From Clostridia bacterium (GTDB lineage Bacteria > Bacillota > Clostridia > UBA1381 > UMGS1253): a stretch of 5,290 bases of DNA. The position numbers were made by a program, and so were the translations under genes. The notes under the pieces were generated by a model that ran no database searches, was not told the origin of the DNA, and saw nothing but the letters and a program-made list of their open reading frames with translations. The DNA is taken from the NCBI GenBank assembly GCA_017411585.1, contig JAFQPV010000109.1, positions 1 through 5,290 of the forward strand, given 5' to 3'. Shown in pieces: positions 1 to 5,043 of the stretch. Within the stretch, counting starts at the first letter, position 1. Every line of letters begins with the position of its first letter.

Positions 1-1362
1 ATAGGCATCGCTCATATCTATGGTAACAATGCCGTTTTCATATGTCATTTCGCCTTTGAATTCTGCGCCCGGCGACTGGTATTTTCCATCGATAATCGGT
101 ACGCTGTGCCCGCGCGAGCAGGTGCTTAAATAGCTGTAGCGCGTAGCTTTGGCAAAATACCCCTTCACATACTCCCCTGCGCCCAGGTCGCACAAAATCT
201 GCTCACCGCCCACGGCAAAAATGAAACTGCCGATATCGTTATGGTTGTGCGGCTCATCGTTTGTACCTGCCTTTGCAGCAAAACCATAGTCGTTCGTGCG
301 TTTCATAAACCAGCCTGCCTGCGGGCTGTAGTGCTCATAGGCTGCCGGCGCAGCTTCCTTCTGCACCGGCAAATATAAAAACGCATCAAAATATCTGCAC
401 CAACGCGCACAGCCGTCCAGAATTTCATAGGTTTCCGGCTGCGGAATGTACATATCGGGATAGTGCTTTTGCAGCACACCGTAAATCGTCGGACTGGTTA
501 AAAGGCAGTCGCCGCCGCTGTCCGAAAAATTCACCCGCAAGCCGCCGAGATTTGTAATTTTCTCAAAATCAGCAATTCTGCGCACCTTTTCGCGCACAAA
601 ATAGTTCTCTTTTCCATCCGTATAATCATATAAATGCTGGGCATAAGCCACAAAAAAGCCGAAGCCGTAAATCCAATAGCTTCCGCCCTCATAACAGATA
701 CCATCATCAGAAAAGCCGTCAATAAACAGCTCAATCGTCGCCTGCAGGCGGGGTTTCACCGCCGCAAATCGCTCCGGCGCCATATACATATAAACTACAG
801 ACACGCTACCGGCGCAGACCGCCGCCCAGTTGGAATTTACCTTTTCCCAGTCATATATGCGTATTTCAAAGCTGTCAATAATTCTACGCTGTATTCCCTC
901 ACACACACGCTTATATACACGTGGGTTTATTCTATCTGCAAGCACCGTCACGATTTCGGAGAGTGCATAACCCGTTTCCGAGGCGAACAAGTCAATATCT
1001 GTCCGCTCATCTTCTGCCCACGCAATGTGTGCTGGCAAAGACCACGTGTATTCGTCGCAAATTGCCCAGATAATTTCCTCTAAGCTTTCCATATATTCCC
1101 GGTTTTCCGGAAAAATCATCGAAAGCAACGCGCATACATTGAGTCGTTTTCTTTTCCGGAAATACGGTCTTTGAAATTCGGCACGGTCGCCCGTAACATT
1201 AAACAAATTAAACTTTGCAAACGAATCCGCCAAAATCGGCTCTGCCTTGTATTCTGCATACAAGCGGAGTGCCTCATCGACATATGGCTTATACGCCGCA
1301 TCTGTGCGCACCCTTTCCCAAAATTCCGGTTTCGTTGCATTCAGATGCATCGCTTTATGCAT
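1..1362 (-). CDS. Heparinase II/III-family protein, C-terminus beyond window (paralogue B)
   Basis: The frame is open from an ATG at 1362 to the left edge: 454 codons, no stop, no frameshift. It aligns without gaps to the complete neighbour upstream (304 of 454 residues identical by hand count). Seen: an alpha-helical N-terminal part (about 1-330) with WSLPAH near 107-112, NWAAVCAG at 178-185 and GICYEG at 221-226; then a beta-rich C-terminal part opening with the family signature PHNHNDIG (371-378), CDLGAGEY and CSRGHSVPIIDG (415-426). From recalled heparinase II structures, His372 would be catalytic and His374, Asp392 and His419 would hold the metal. Known: this fold holds polysaccharide lyases (PL12, 15, 17, 21 and others) that cleave uronic-acid glycans by beta-elimination. 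No signal peptide, so probably cytoplasmic. Start choice: AAAGGAG lies 11 nt upstream; Met5 is a less likely start. About 100 residues should remain outside the window. Substrate unknown. Confidence 0.88.
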   Translation of the reverse strand, partial: MHKAMHLNATKPEFWERVRTDAAYKPYVDEALRLYAEYKAEPILADSFAKFNLFNVTGDRAEFQRPYFRKRKRLNVCALLSMIFPENREYMESLEEIIWAICDEYTWSLPAHIAWAEDERTDIDLFASETGYALSEIVTVLADRINPRVYKRVCEGIQRRIIDSFEIRIYDWEKVNSNWAAVCAGSVSVVYMYMAPERFAAVKPRLQATIELFIDGFSDDGICYEGGSYWIYGFGFFVAYAQHLYDYTDGKENYFVREKVRRIADFEKITNLGGLRVNFSDSGGDCLLTSPTIYGVLQKHYPDMYIPQPETYEILDGCARWCRYFDAFLYLPVQKEAAPAAYEHYSPQAGWFMKRTNDYGFAAKAGTNDEPHNHNDIGSFIFAVGGEQILCDLGAGEYVKGYFAKATRYSYLSTCSRGHSVPIIDGKYQSPGAEFKGEMTYENGIVTIDMSDAY

Positions 1363-1373
1363 AAAGCACCTAT

Positions 1374-1380
1374 CTCCTTT
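1374..1380 (-). promoter_or_regulatory. Ribosome binding site of paralogue B, overlapping the end of paralogue A
   Basis: Read on the minus strand this is AAAGGAG, with 11 nt between GGAG and the ATG at 1362. Its first two bases lie in the TAA stop of the upstream paralogue (1381-1379), and only 16 bp separate the genes. There is no room for a promoter or terminator, so the two copies are cotranscribed and probably translationally coupled. Confidence 0.75.
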
Positions 1381-3052
1381 ATAAAATCTCTGCTTTCAGT
1401 TCAAAAGCAAGCTTATTCTCCGGCTCTGTTTCAAAATCTATCAGATATACCTCTCTTTTCACAGCAAAGTGATCGAAAAAGCCTTCTTCCGTTACCTTGA
1501 CATGCCAACCATCGCTTGCAGTCAAGCGCAGATTTTCAATCCAAACGCCGTCCGCTTTCACCTCAGGCTTGATCATACTCACGAAGCGCTCGGTTACACA
1601 TACCTTGCCGCTCTGCTTTTCAAAAGCATCGTTCAGCACAACACCGTTTTCTTCAAACGTGAACGCACGCACTCCGCGCACATCTGTTTCATAGGCGTTG
1701 CCGAATTCTATTGTGACGCAATCGTTTTCCAGCTGCATCGTTCCGTTATATTCTGCGCCGTACGACTGATATTTTCCGTCGATGATTGGCACACTGTGTC
1801 CACGCGAACAGTTGCACAAATAGCCGTAGCGCGTCTCTTTTGCAAAATAACCGCTTACATATTCGCCTGCGCCCATATCGCACAAAAGCTGCTTGCCACC
1901 GGCAGCAAAAATAAAGTTGCCGACATCGTTGTGGTTGTGTGGCTCATCGTTTGTACCTGCCTTTGCCGCAAAGCCATACTTTTCCGTGCGTCTTGTGCAC
2001 AAGCCTGCCTCTGCACTGAAGCGCTCATAGTCCGTACTTGCAGTCTTTTTATTTTTCGGTAGATACACAAACGCATCAAATACACGTCCCCACCGTGCAC
2101 AAGGGTCAAAAATCTCATAAAACTTCTCATCCGGCACAATAATATCATCATAATGCTGCTGCAGCACGCCATAAATCGCCGGGCTTACAGTATGTGTGTC
2201 ACCTGCGGTATCTGCAAAGCTCACCGCAACGCCGCCCAAATCCGCCATCTGCTGAAATGCACCGATATTATGTACCTTTTCACGAGCAAAATAGTTTTCT
2301 TTACCACCTGTAAATTCATACAAACGCTGTGCATATGCAACAAAGAAACCGAATCCGTATTCCCAGTATTCAATGCCCTCATAACATATGCCGTCCTCAG
2401 AATATCCCGAAAGAAAACCCTCAATCGTCGCCTGCAGGCGCGGCTTGACTGCCGCATAGCGCTCCGGCGCCATATACATATAAATAATAGACACACTACC
2501 GGCACAAACTGCCGCCCAGTTGTGCGTACACTTTTCCCAATCATACACACGCAATTCAAAGCTTTCGATAATTCTGCGCTGTATTTCCTCACACACACGC
2601 TTGTGTACGCGCGGATTCAGTCTGTCTTTTAAAATGGTTACAATCTCCGAAAGGGCATAGCCTGTTTCCGATGCAAACAAGTCCACATCCGTGCGCTCAT
2701 CCTCTGCCCACGAAATATGCGCCGGCAGTGACCACGTATATTCATCGCAAATTGCCCAGATGATGTCCTCCAACATTTCCAGATACGCTGGCTCATCCGG
2801 ATAAATCATCGAAAGCATTGCGCTAACCACCAGTCGCTGACGTTTATGAAAGTACGCCGCCTGAAAAACATTTCGGTTGCCGCACGCACGAAACATATCG
2901 AACAATTTAAAGCTGTCCGCCAAAATCGGCTCAGCTGCATGCACCTTATACTTTCCCAAAAGCTCATCTACAAACGGCTTATACGCTACACTTGTGCGCA
3001 CTTCGTTCCAAAATGTGCTATCATACGCCTTTGTATACATAATGTTACTCAT
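1379..3052 (-). CDS. Heparinase II/III-family protein, complete (paralogue A)
   Basis: A complete 557-residue protein. The N-terminal two thirds are helical, as in the alpha/alpha toroid of the family. It has HNWAAVCAG at 177-185 and GICYEGIEYW at 221-230; Tyr224 and Tyr229 are candidates for the catalytic tyrosine. The C-terminal beta-sandwich starts with the hallmark PHNHNDVG (371-378), then CDMGAGEY (391-398), RYGYL and CSRGHSVPIIDG (415-426). By recalled analogy with heparinase II, His372 is catalytic and His374, Asp392 and His419 form the zinc site. There is no signal peptide or membrane segment, so it should act in the cytoplasm on imported acidic oligosaccharides; this is inference. 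The start ATG overlaps the upstream stop by 8 nt and has GGGAG 9 nt upstream (3062-3066); Met5 would sit too far from that site. The lyase fold is firm, but the substrate (heparosan-, alginate-, ulvan- or rhamnogalacturonan-like) cannot be told, and an unusual hydrolase or lyase activity remains possible. Confidence 0.9.
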   Translation of the reverse strand: MSNIMYTKAYDSTFWNEVRTSVAYKPFVDELLGKYKVHAAEPILADSFKLFDMFRACGNRNVFQAAYFHKRQRLVVSAMLSMIYPDEPAYLEMLEDIIWAICDEYTWSLPAHISWAEDERTDVDLFASETGYALSEIVTILKDRLNPRVHKRVCEEIQRRIIESFELRVYDWEKCTHNWAAVCAGSVSIIYMYMAPERYAAVKPRLQATIEGFLSGYSEDGICYEGIEYWEYGFGFFVAYAQRLYEFTGGKENYFAREKVHNIGAFQQMADLGGVAVSFADTAGDTHTVSPAIYGVLQQHYDDIIVPDEKFYEIFDPCARWGRVFDAFVYLPKNKKTASTDYERFSAEAGLCTRRTEKYGFAAKAGTNDEPHNHNDVGNFIFAAGGKQLLCDMGAGEYVSGYFAKETRYGYLCNCSRGHSVPIIDGKYQSYGAEYNGTMQLENDCVTIEFGNAYETDVRGVRAFTFEENGVVLNDAFEKQSGKVCVTERFVSMIKPEVKADGVWIENLRLTASDGWHVKVTEEGFFDHFAVKREVYLIDFETEPENKLAFELKAEIL

Positions 3053-3692
3053 CTTCCGTCACTCCCAGCAAAATCTCGTCCGTCTCCATCATTTTTTCCA
3101 AGTCTTCCTCCGTCATCGCCATAATCTGCGCATCGCGGCCGCAGGCTTCGCAGAAAATATGCACACGGTCATTTAATATATCAAATAAAATTTCATGGCT
3201 GCCGCACGGACAGTTTACGCGGTCTGTCTTAGACAGCAAATACAGCTTGTCCACAATCGCAAACATCACACGCTCATTATCCGGTCCAGGATATTCATCG
3301 TCCTGCTCGGCGATAAAATCCGCCTCCAGCTCGCCTAAAATATCCATCATCTCGTCGTCAAATGCACTTTGCTCTTTTTTTGCACTTTCCTCGTCGCCGA
3401 TGCACAGAATGCCAAAACCCGTCACCGGACAGCGATAACTTGTCAGCTTCTGTCCCCAAAAAAACTTCTGATTTGCCGTAAAGCTGTGCCACTCCATACA
3501 CGCAACGCATAAAACACTGAAAAGCAGCTTATCTGCCTTGCGCGCAATGCGCACACATACACTGCCGCAGTGTTCACATTTTACCTCCAGCTCTCCCTTG
3601 CCGGACAGTTCAAAAATGCTCATTTGTTTTCCGCTGCCGAGTCCACACGTCGGACAGCGAAAGGTGATATATTTTTCGTGATTGATAACCAT
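3045..3692 (-). CDS. CpXC-type multi-zinc-ribbon protein, function unknown
   Basis: 215 residues, no signal peptide or membrane helix. The N-terminus carries FRCPTCG (Cys13, Cys16), the CpXC signature, paired with CEHC (Cys39, Cys42): one zinc ribbon. A second set is CVAC (Cys62, Cys65) with Cys88 and possibly Cys97. A third is CPC (Cys161, Cys163) with CEAC (Cys181, Cys184). An acidic helical linker (about 100-150) joins the second and third, and the C-terminus is acidic. Known: CpXC proteins (Pfam CpXC) are uncharacterised and widespread in Clostridia. The three paired cysteine sets suggest structural zinc and a protein- or nucleic-acid-binding role; this is inference. It is the first gene of the operon and overlaps the lyase-like gene by 8 nt, so its dosage is tied to those enzymes. 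The start has only a weak GGGG site (3701-3704) 8 nt upstream but a good promoter just before it. Family call fairly sure; role unknown. Confidence 0.8.
   Translation of the reverse strand: MVINHEKYITFRCPTCGLGSGKQMSIFELSGKGELEVKCEHCGSVCVRIARKADKLLFSVLCVACMEWHSFTANQKFFWGQKLTSYRCPVTGFGILCIGDEESAKKEQSAFDDEMMDILGELEADFIAEQDDEYPGPDNERVMFAIVDKLYLLSKTDRVNCPCGSHEILFDILNDRVHIFCEACGRDAQIMAMTEEDLEKMMETDEILLGVTEDE
3062..3066 (-). promoter_or_regulatory. Ribosome binding site deciding the start of paralogue A
   Basis: Minus-strand GGGAG, 9 nt before the ATG at 3052, lies inside the end of the zinc-ribbon gene. It favours the 3052 start over the in-frame ATG at 3040, which would be 21 nt away. The overlap ATGAGTAA (start of one gene, stop of the other) is typical of translational coupling. 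Confidence 0.65.
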
Positions 3693-3722
3693 AAAAAGTA
3701 CCCCGCTCTTTTTCTTATTGCT

Positions 3723-3751
3723 ATTTTAGCACACTGCAAATGCAAAGTAAA
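3723..3751 (-). promoter_or_regulatory. Sigma-A-like promoter of the zinc-ribbon/lyase operon
   Basis: On the minus strand, TTTACT (3751-3746) and TAAAAT (3728-3723) are separated by exactly 17 nt. A TG one base before the -10 makes it an extended -10 (TGCTAAAAT). Transcription would start near 3716, leaving a leader of roughly 25 nt before the ATG at 3692. It faces away from the plus-strand promoter at 3783-3812, making this a divergent control region. Confidence 0.6.
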
Positions 3752-3782
3752 CACCTGCAGATACAAAAATTTCGTCTTTTTA

Positions 3783-3812
3783 TTGACAAAAAACTTTGTA
3801 CAGGCGTATAAT
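3783..3812 (+). promoter_or_regulatory. Consensus sigma-A promoter of the corA leader transcript
   Basis: TTGACA (3783-3788) and TATAAT (3807-3812) both match the consensus perfectly, with an 18 nt spacer. The start of transcription should be near 3819, giving about 38 nt to the leader ORF and about 183 nt to corA. A promoter this strong in front of a membrane channel gene suggests that expression is limited after initiation, which fits the leader structures downstream. Confidence 0.85.
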
Positions 3813-3840
3813 AATATGTGCATGTAATGCAAAATCTATC

Positions 3841-3848
3841 AAGGAGGT
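3841..3848 (+). promoter_or_regulatory. Strong Shine-Dalgarno of the leader ORF
   Basis: AAGGAGGT is an almost full match to the anti-Shine-Dalgarno, with 10 nt between GGAGG and the ATG at 3858. It is the best ribosome binding site in the window and stands before a 26-codon ORF, which is the main reason to treat that ORF as translated. Confidence 0.75.
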
Positions 3849-3857
3849 AAACACACC

Positions 3858-3938
3858 ATGGACGCAGGCCCTGGCGATAGTCGACAATTGAAAATTTTAT
3901 GCAGTTGCCTGCGCGGTATGTGTGTACCTGCCTTTTAA
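3858..3938 (+). CDS. Putative 26-residue regulatory leader peptide upstream of corA
   Basis: ATG at 3858, TAA at 3936-3938, no other stop between. The peptide starts MDAGPGDSRQ and its second half holds three cysteines (15, 17, 22) in a CSC-x4-C pattern, ending VPAF. It is preceded by AAGGAGGT at proper spacing and by a perfect promoter, and it ends 63 nt before corA in the same frame (a second stop, TGA at 3990, also intervenes). It is too short to be an enzyme and has no clear hydrophobic helix. Its codons overlap RNA segments able to pair with each other and with the hairpin masking the corA ribosome binding site. It is therefore best read as a cis-acting uORF whose translation sets corA expression. 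The cysteine cluster might sense a metal or cysteine supply; that is speculation. I do not recognise the peptide. The alternative is an incidental ORF within a structured RNA element. Confidence 0.6.
   Translation: MDAGPGDSRQLKILCSCLRGMCVPAF
3863..3913 (+). promoter_or_regulatory. Leader RNA hairpin inside the uORF
   Basis: CGCAGGC (3863-3869) is perfectly complementary to GCCTGCG (3907-3913), a 7 bp stem closing a 37 nt loop. CACAC (3852-3856) and GTGTG (3920-3924) could extend it across an internal loop, placing the uORF start codon inside the structure. The right arm overlaps the last two bases of a segment (3901-3908) that can pair downstream, so the two folds compete. Ribosomes reading codons 2-4 would melt it. 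Confidence 0.5.
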
Positions 3939-3983
3939 ACAAGGCTTAGACAGACCATACCTCATTTTTTCGTATGCAGCTGC
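3901..3983 (+). promoter_or_regulatory. Alternative (anti-sequester) pairings between uORF and corA leader
   Basis: Three nested pairings can form. GCAGTTGC (3901-3908) pairs with GCAGCTGC (3976-3983), 8 bp with one G-U. GGTATG (3915-3920) pairs perfectly with CATACC (3956-3961). GCCTT (3930-3934) pairs with AAGGC (3941-3945) around a 6 nt loop that contains part of the uORF stop. The second pairing uses bases 3957-3961, which are also the left arm of the hairpin masking the corA ribosome binding site, so the two states exclude each other. Pairing was checked by eye, without energies. Confidence 0.45.
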
Positions 3984-3997
3984 GGAAAGTGAGGTAT
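3957..3997 (+). promoter_or_regulatory. Hairpin sequestering the corA ribosome binding site (attenuator-like)
   Basis: ATACCTCA (3957-3964) pairs perfectly with TGAGGTAT (3990-3997). The stem can continue six more pairs (TTTTTT against GGAAAG, with three G-U wobbles). The right arm contains GAGG (3991-3994), the Shine-Dalgarno 7 nt before the corA ATG, so the fold blocks translation initiation. The stem is followed by a short run of T into the start codon, so weak transcription termination is also possible. Translational control seems the better reading because the T run is short and the start codon follows at once. Confidence 0.65.
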
Positions 3998-4001
3998 TTT
4001 T

Positions 4002-4934
4002 ATGCTCAGTATTTACAGAACGGATGACGAAAGAATCAATGCGTATACCGAGTTTGTGGATGACTGCTGGATTCATTTAACTGCGCCGAATGCGCAGGAG
4101 CTAAAGTGGGTTATGGAGCACACCGGCGTTGAAGCGGATTTTCTGCGTGCCTCGTTGGACGAAGAAGAGCGCTCGCGTATTGAAAAGGAAGACGAACAAA
4201 CGCTCATCGTCGTAGACACCGCGCTTTTAGATGCGCCGGACGGCGATGCCGACGTAACGACATTACCGCTCGGCATTGTGCTGTTGGAAAACTGTATCAT
4301 CACCGTTTGCTTAAAGGACACACCGCTGATGAACGATTTTGAAAACGGTATCGTGCGCGGATTTTCCACAAAAAAGCGCAGTCGATTTGTATTGCAGATG
4401 CTTTACCGCAATGCGGCAAGGTTTCTGCACTTATTGCGCAGAATTGACAAACGCAGCAGCGATTTGGAAAATGAACTGCACAAAACCATGAAAAACAAAG
4501 AGCTGATTTCTATGCTCAAGCTGGAAAAAAGCTTAGTCTACATTTCCACATCCTTAAAGGGCAACGAGGTCGTGCTTGAACGTCTTTTGCGCATGAGCTT
4601 TATCCGCAAATATCCCGATGATACGGATTTGCTCGAAGATGTTATTATTGAAAATAAGCAGGCAATGGAAATGTGTACCATCTACCGCGATATTCTTTCC
4701 GGTACAATGAACGCGTTTGCCTCGGTCATTTCCAACAACTTAAACGTGTTTATGAAGGTGCTGACCATCATCACGGTTATTTTAACCATACCAACGTTAA
4801 TTGCAAGCTTATGGGGCATGAATGTGCCTGTACCGCTCGAAGGCAATCCATACGGCTTTTGGATTGTTCTCGGCATTTCGGTTGTTTTAAGTCTGGTCGC
4901 AACCGTTTATATGAAAATCAAAAAGATGTTTTAA
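4002..4934 (+). CDS. corA: CorA-family divalent cation transporter
   Basis: 310 residues, close to the usual CorA length. The N-terminal soluble domain (about 1-240) ends in long charged helices (about 120-195 and 208-250), as expected for the funnel. Two membrane segments follow at about 251-271 and 285-305. The signature GMN (272-274, in SLWGMNVPVP) sits between them at the pore mouth, and the C-terminus is basic (KIKKMF). Known: CorA proteins are pentameric inner-membrane channels for Mg2+, with Co2+ or Ni2+ as side substrates; the related ZntB branch handles Zn2+. The loop after GMN (VPVPLEGNPYG) lacks the classical MPEL, as in the divergent short CorA/ZntB-like branch of Bacillota, so Mg2+ specificity is probable but not certain. 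The start is fixed by GAGG 7 nt upstream, which is masked by a hairpin. It is a single gene with its own promoter and terminator, preceded by a regulatory leader with a uORF. Confidence 0.92.
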   Translation: MLSIYRTDDERINAYTEFVDDCWIHLTAPNAQELKWVMEHTGVEADFLRASLDEEERSRIEKEDEQTLIVVDTALLDAPDGDADVTTLPLGIVLLENCIITVCLKDTPLMNDFENGIVRGFSTKKRSRFVLQMLYRNAARFLHLLRRIDKRSSDLENELHKTMKNKELISMLKLEKSLVYISTSLKGNEVVLERLLRMSFIRKYPDDTDLLEDVIIENKQAMEMCTIYRDILSGTMNAFASVISNNLNVFMKVLTIITVILTIPTLIASLWGMNVPVPLEGNPYGFWIVLGISVVLSLVATVYMKIKKMF

Positions 4935-4935
4935 T

Positions 4936-4974
4936 AAAGCGGCGTCCGCAAATGCGGATGCCGCTTTCCTTATT
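4936..4974 (+). terminator. Intrinsic terminator of corA
   Basis: AAAGCGGC-G-TCCGC (4936-4949) pairs with GCGGA-T-GCCGCTTT (4954-4967): a 14 bp stem with one G-T wobble and the 4 nt loop AAAT. It starts two bases after the corA stop. The trailing tract (TTTCCTTATT) is moderately T-rich. It separates corA from the next gene. Confidence 0.85.
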
Positions 4975-4976
4975 CG

Positions 4977-5018
4977 TACAAAATTATAAATTGCAGTTGA
5001 ATTTTATACAAAACTATA
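4977..5018 (+). repeat. 12-bp direct repeat in the promoter region of the rhamnosidase-like gene
   Basis: TACAAAATTATA (4977-4988) and TACAAAACTATA (5007-5018) match at 11 of 12 positions and start 30 bp apart, close to three helical turns. The second copy lies between the -35 and -10 boxes. The arrangement would suit a regulator binding two sites on one face of the DNA. AT-richness makes chance possible. Confidence 0.4.
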
Positions 5019-5025
5019 CTATAAT
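4997..5025 (+). promoter_or_regulatory. Probable sigma-A promoter of the rhamnosidase-like gene
   Basis: TTGAAT (4997-5002), a 17 nt spacer and a perfect TATAAT (5020-5025). Transcription would begin near 5032, giving a very short leader that starts at the ribosome binding site. An alternative is TTGCAG (4991-4996) with TATACT (5015-5020) and an 18 nt spacer, which would leave a slightly longer leader. One of the two is likely, since the corA terminator lies just upstream. Confidence 0.6.
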
Positions 5026-5043
5026 TGCCTTGAGGTGAGTCAC

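Larger units (their letters stand above)
1..3052 (-). repeat. Tandem gene duplication, unit period 1690 bp
   Basis: Positions 1-1362 and 1691-3052 are two copies of one gene at a constant offset of 1690 bp, with no indel across 454 codons. For example the stretch beginning ggctcatcgtttgtacctgc occurs at 251 and again at 1941. Identity is uneven. It is near complete at residues 101-140, 181-210 and 361-430 (core and catalytic segments), and low at residues 1-10, 261-290, 301-310 and 331-358. This is an old duplication with purifying selection on the active-site shell, not a recent copy or assembly artefact. Confidence 0.9.

Noticed and set aside
634..1083. Open frames of 150-200 codons on the plus strand across 634-1083, 1469-2062 and 2153-2632
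   Set aside because: They lie antisense to the well-supported heparinase-family genes, lack ribosome binding sites and show no recognisable domain; similar frames recur in both copies simply because the DNA is duplicated.
1..1362. Paralogue B as a decaying pseudogene
   Set aside because: The frame is intact for all 454 visible codons, signature residues are kept and it has a good ribosome binding site; only the window edge cuts it.
3721..3942. Minus-strand 73-codon frame across the divergent intergenic region
   Set aside because: It covers the perfect plus-strand promoter and the uORF in antisense, has no convincing start signal, and its composition looks random.
3819..4001. M-box (ykoK) magnesium riboswitch in front of corA
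   Set aside because: A short resemblance exists around GTCGACA and ATTTTATGCAG, but the 5' half and the conserved P1 and core segments of the M-box are not seen, and the leader carries a well-initiated ORF instead. A covariance-model scan (Infernal, RF00380) would settle it.
3957..4001. Pure intrinsic transcription terminator before corA
   Set aside because: The T run after the stem is short and leads straight into the start codon, and the Shine-Dalgarno lies within the stem, so translational masking explains the layout better; partial termination is not excluded.
3858..4934. uORF and corA as one frameshifted or stop-interrupted gene
   Set aside because: They share a frame, but two stops (TAA 3936, TGA 3990) intervene, corA has its own start and ribosome binding site, and its N-terminus already fits the family length.
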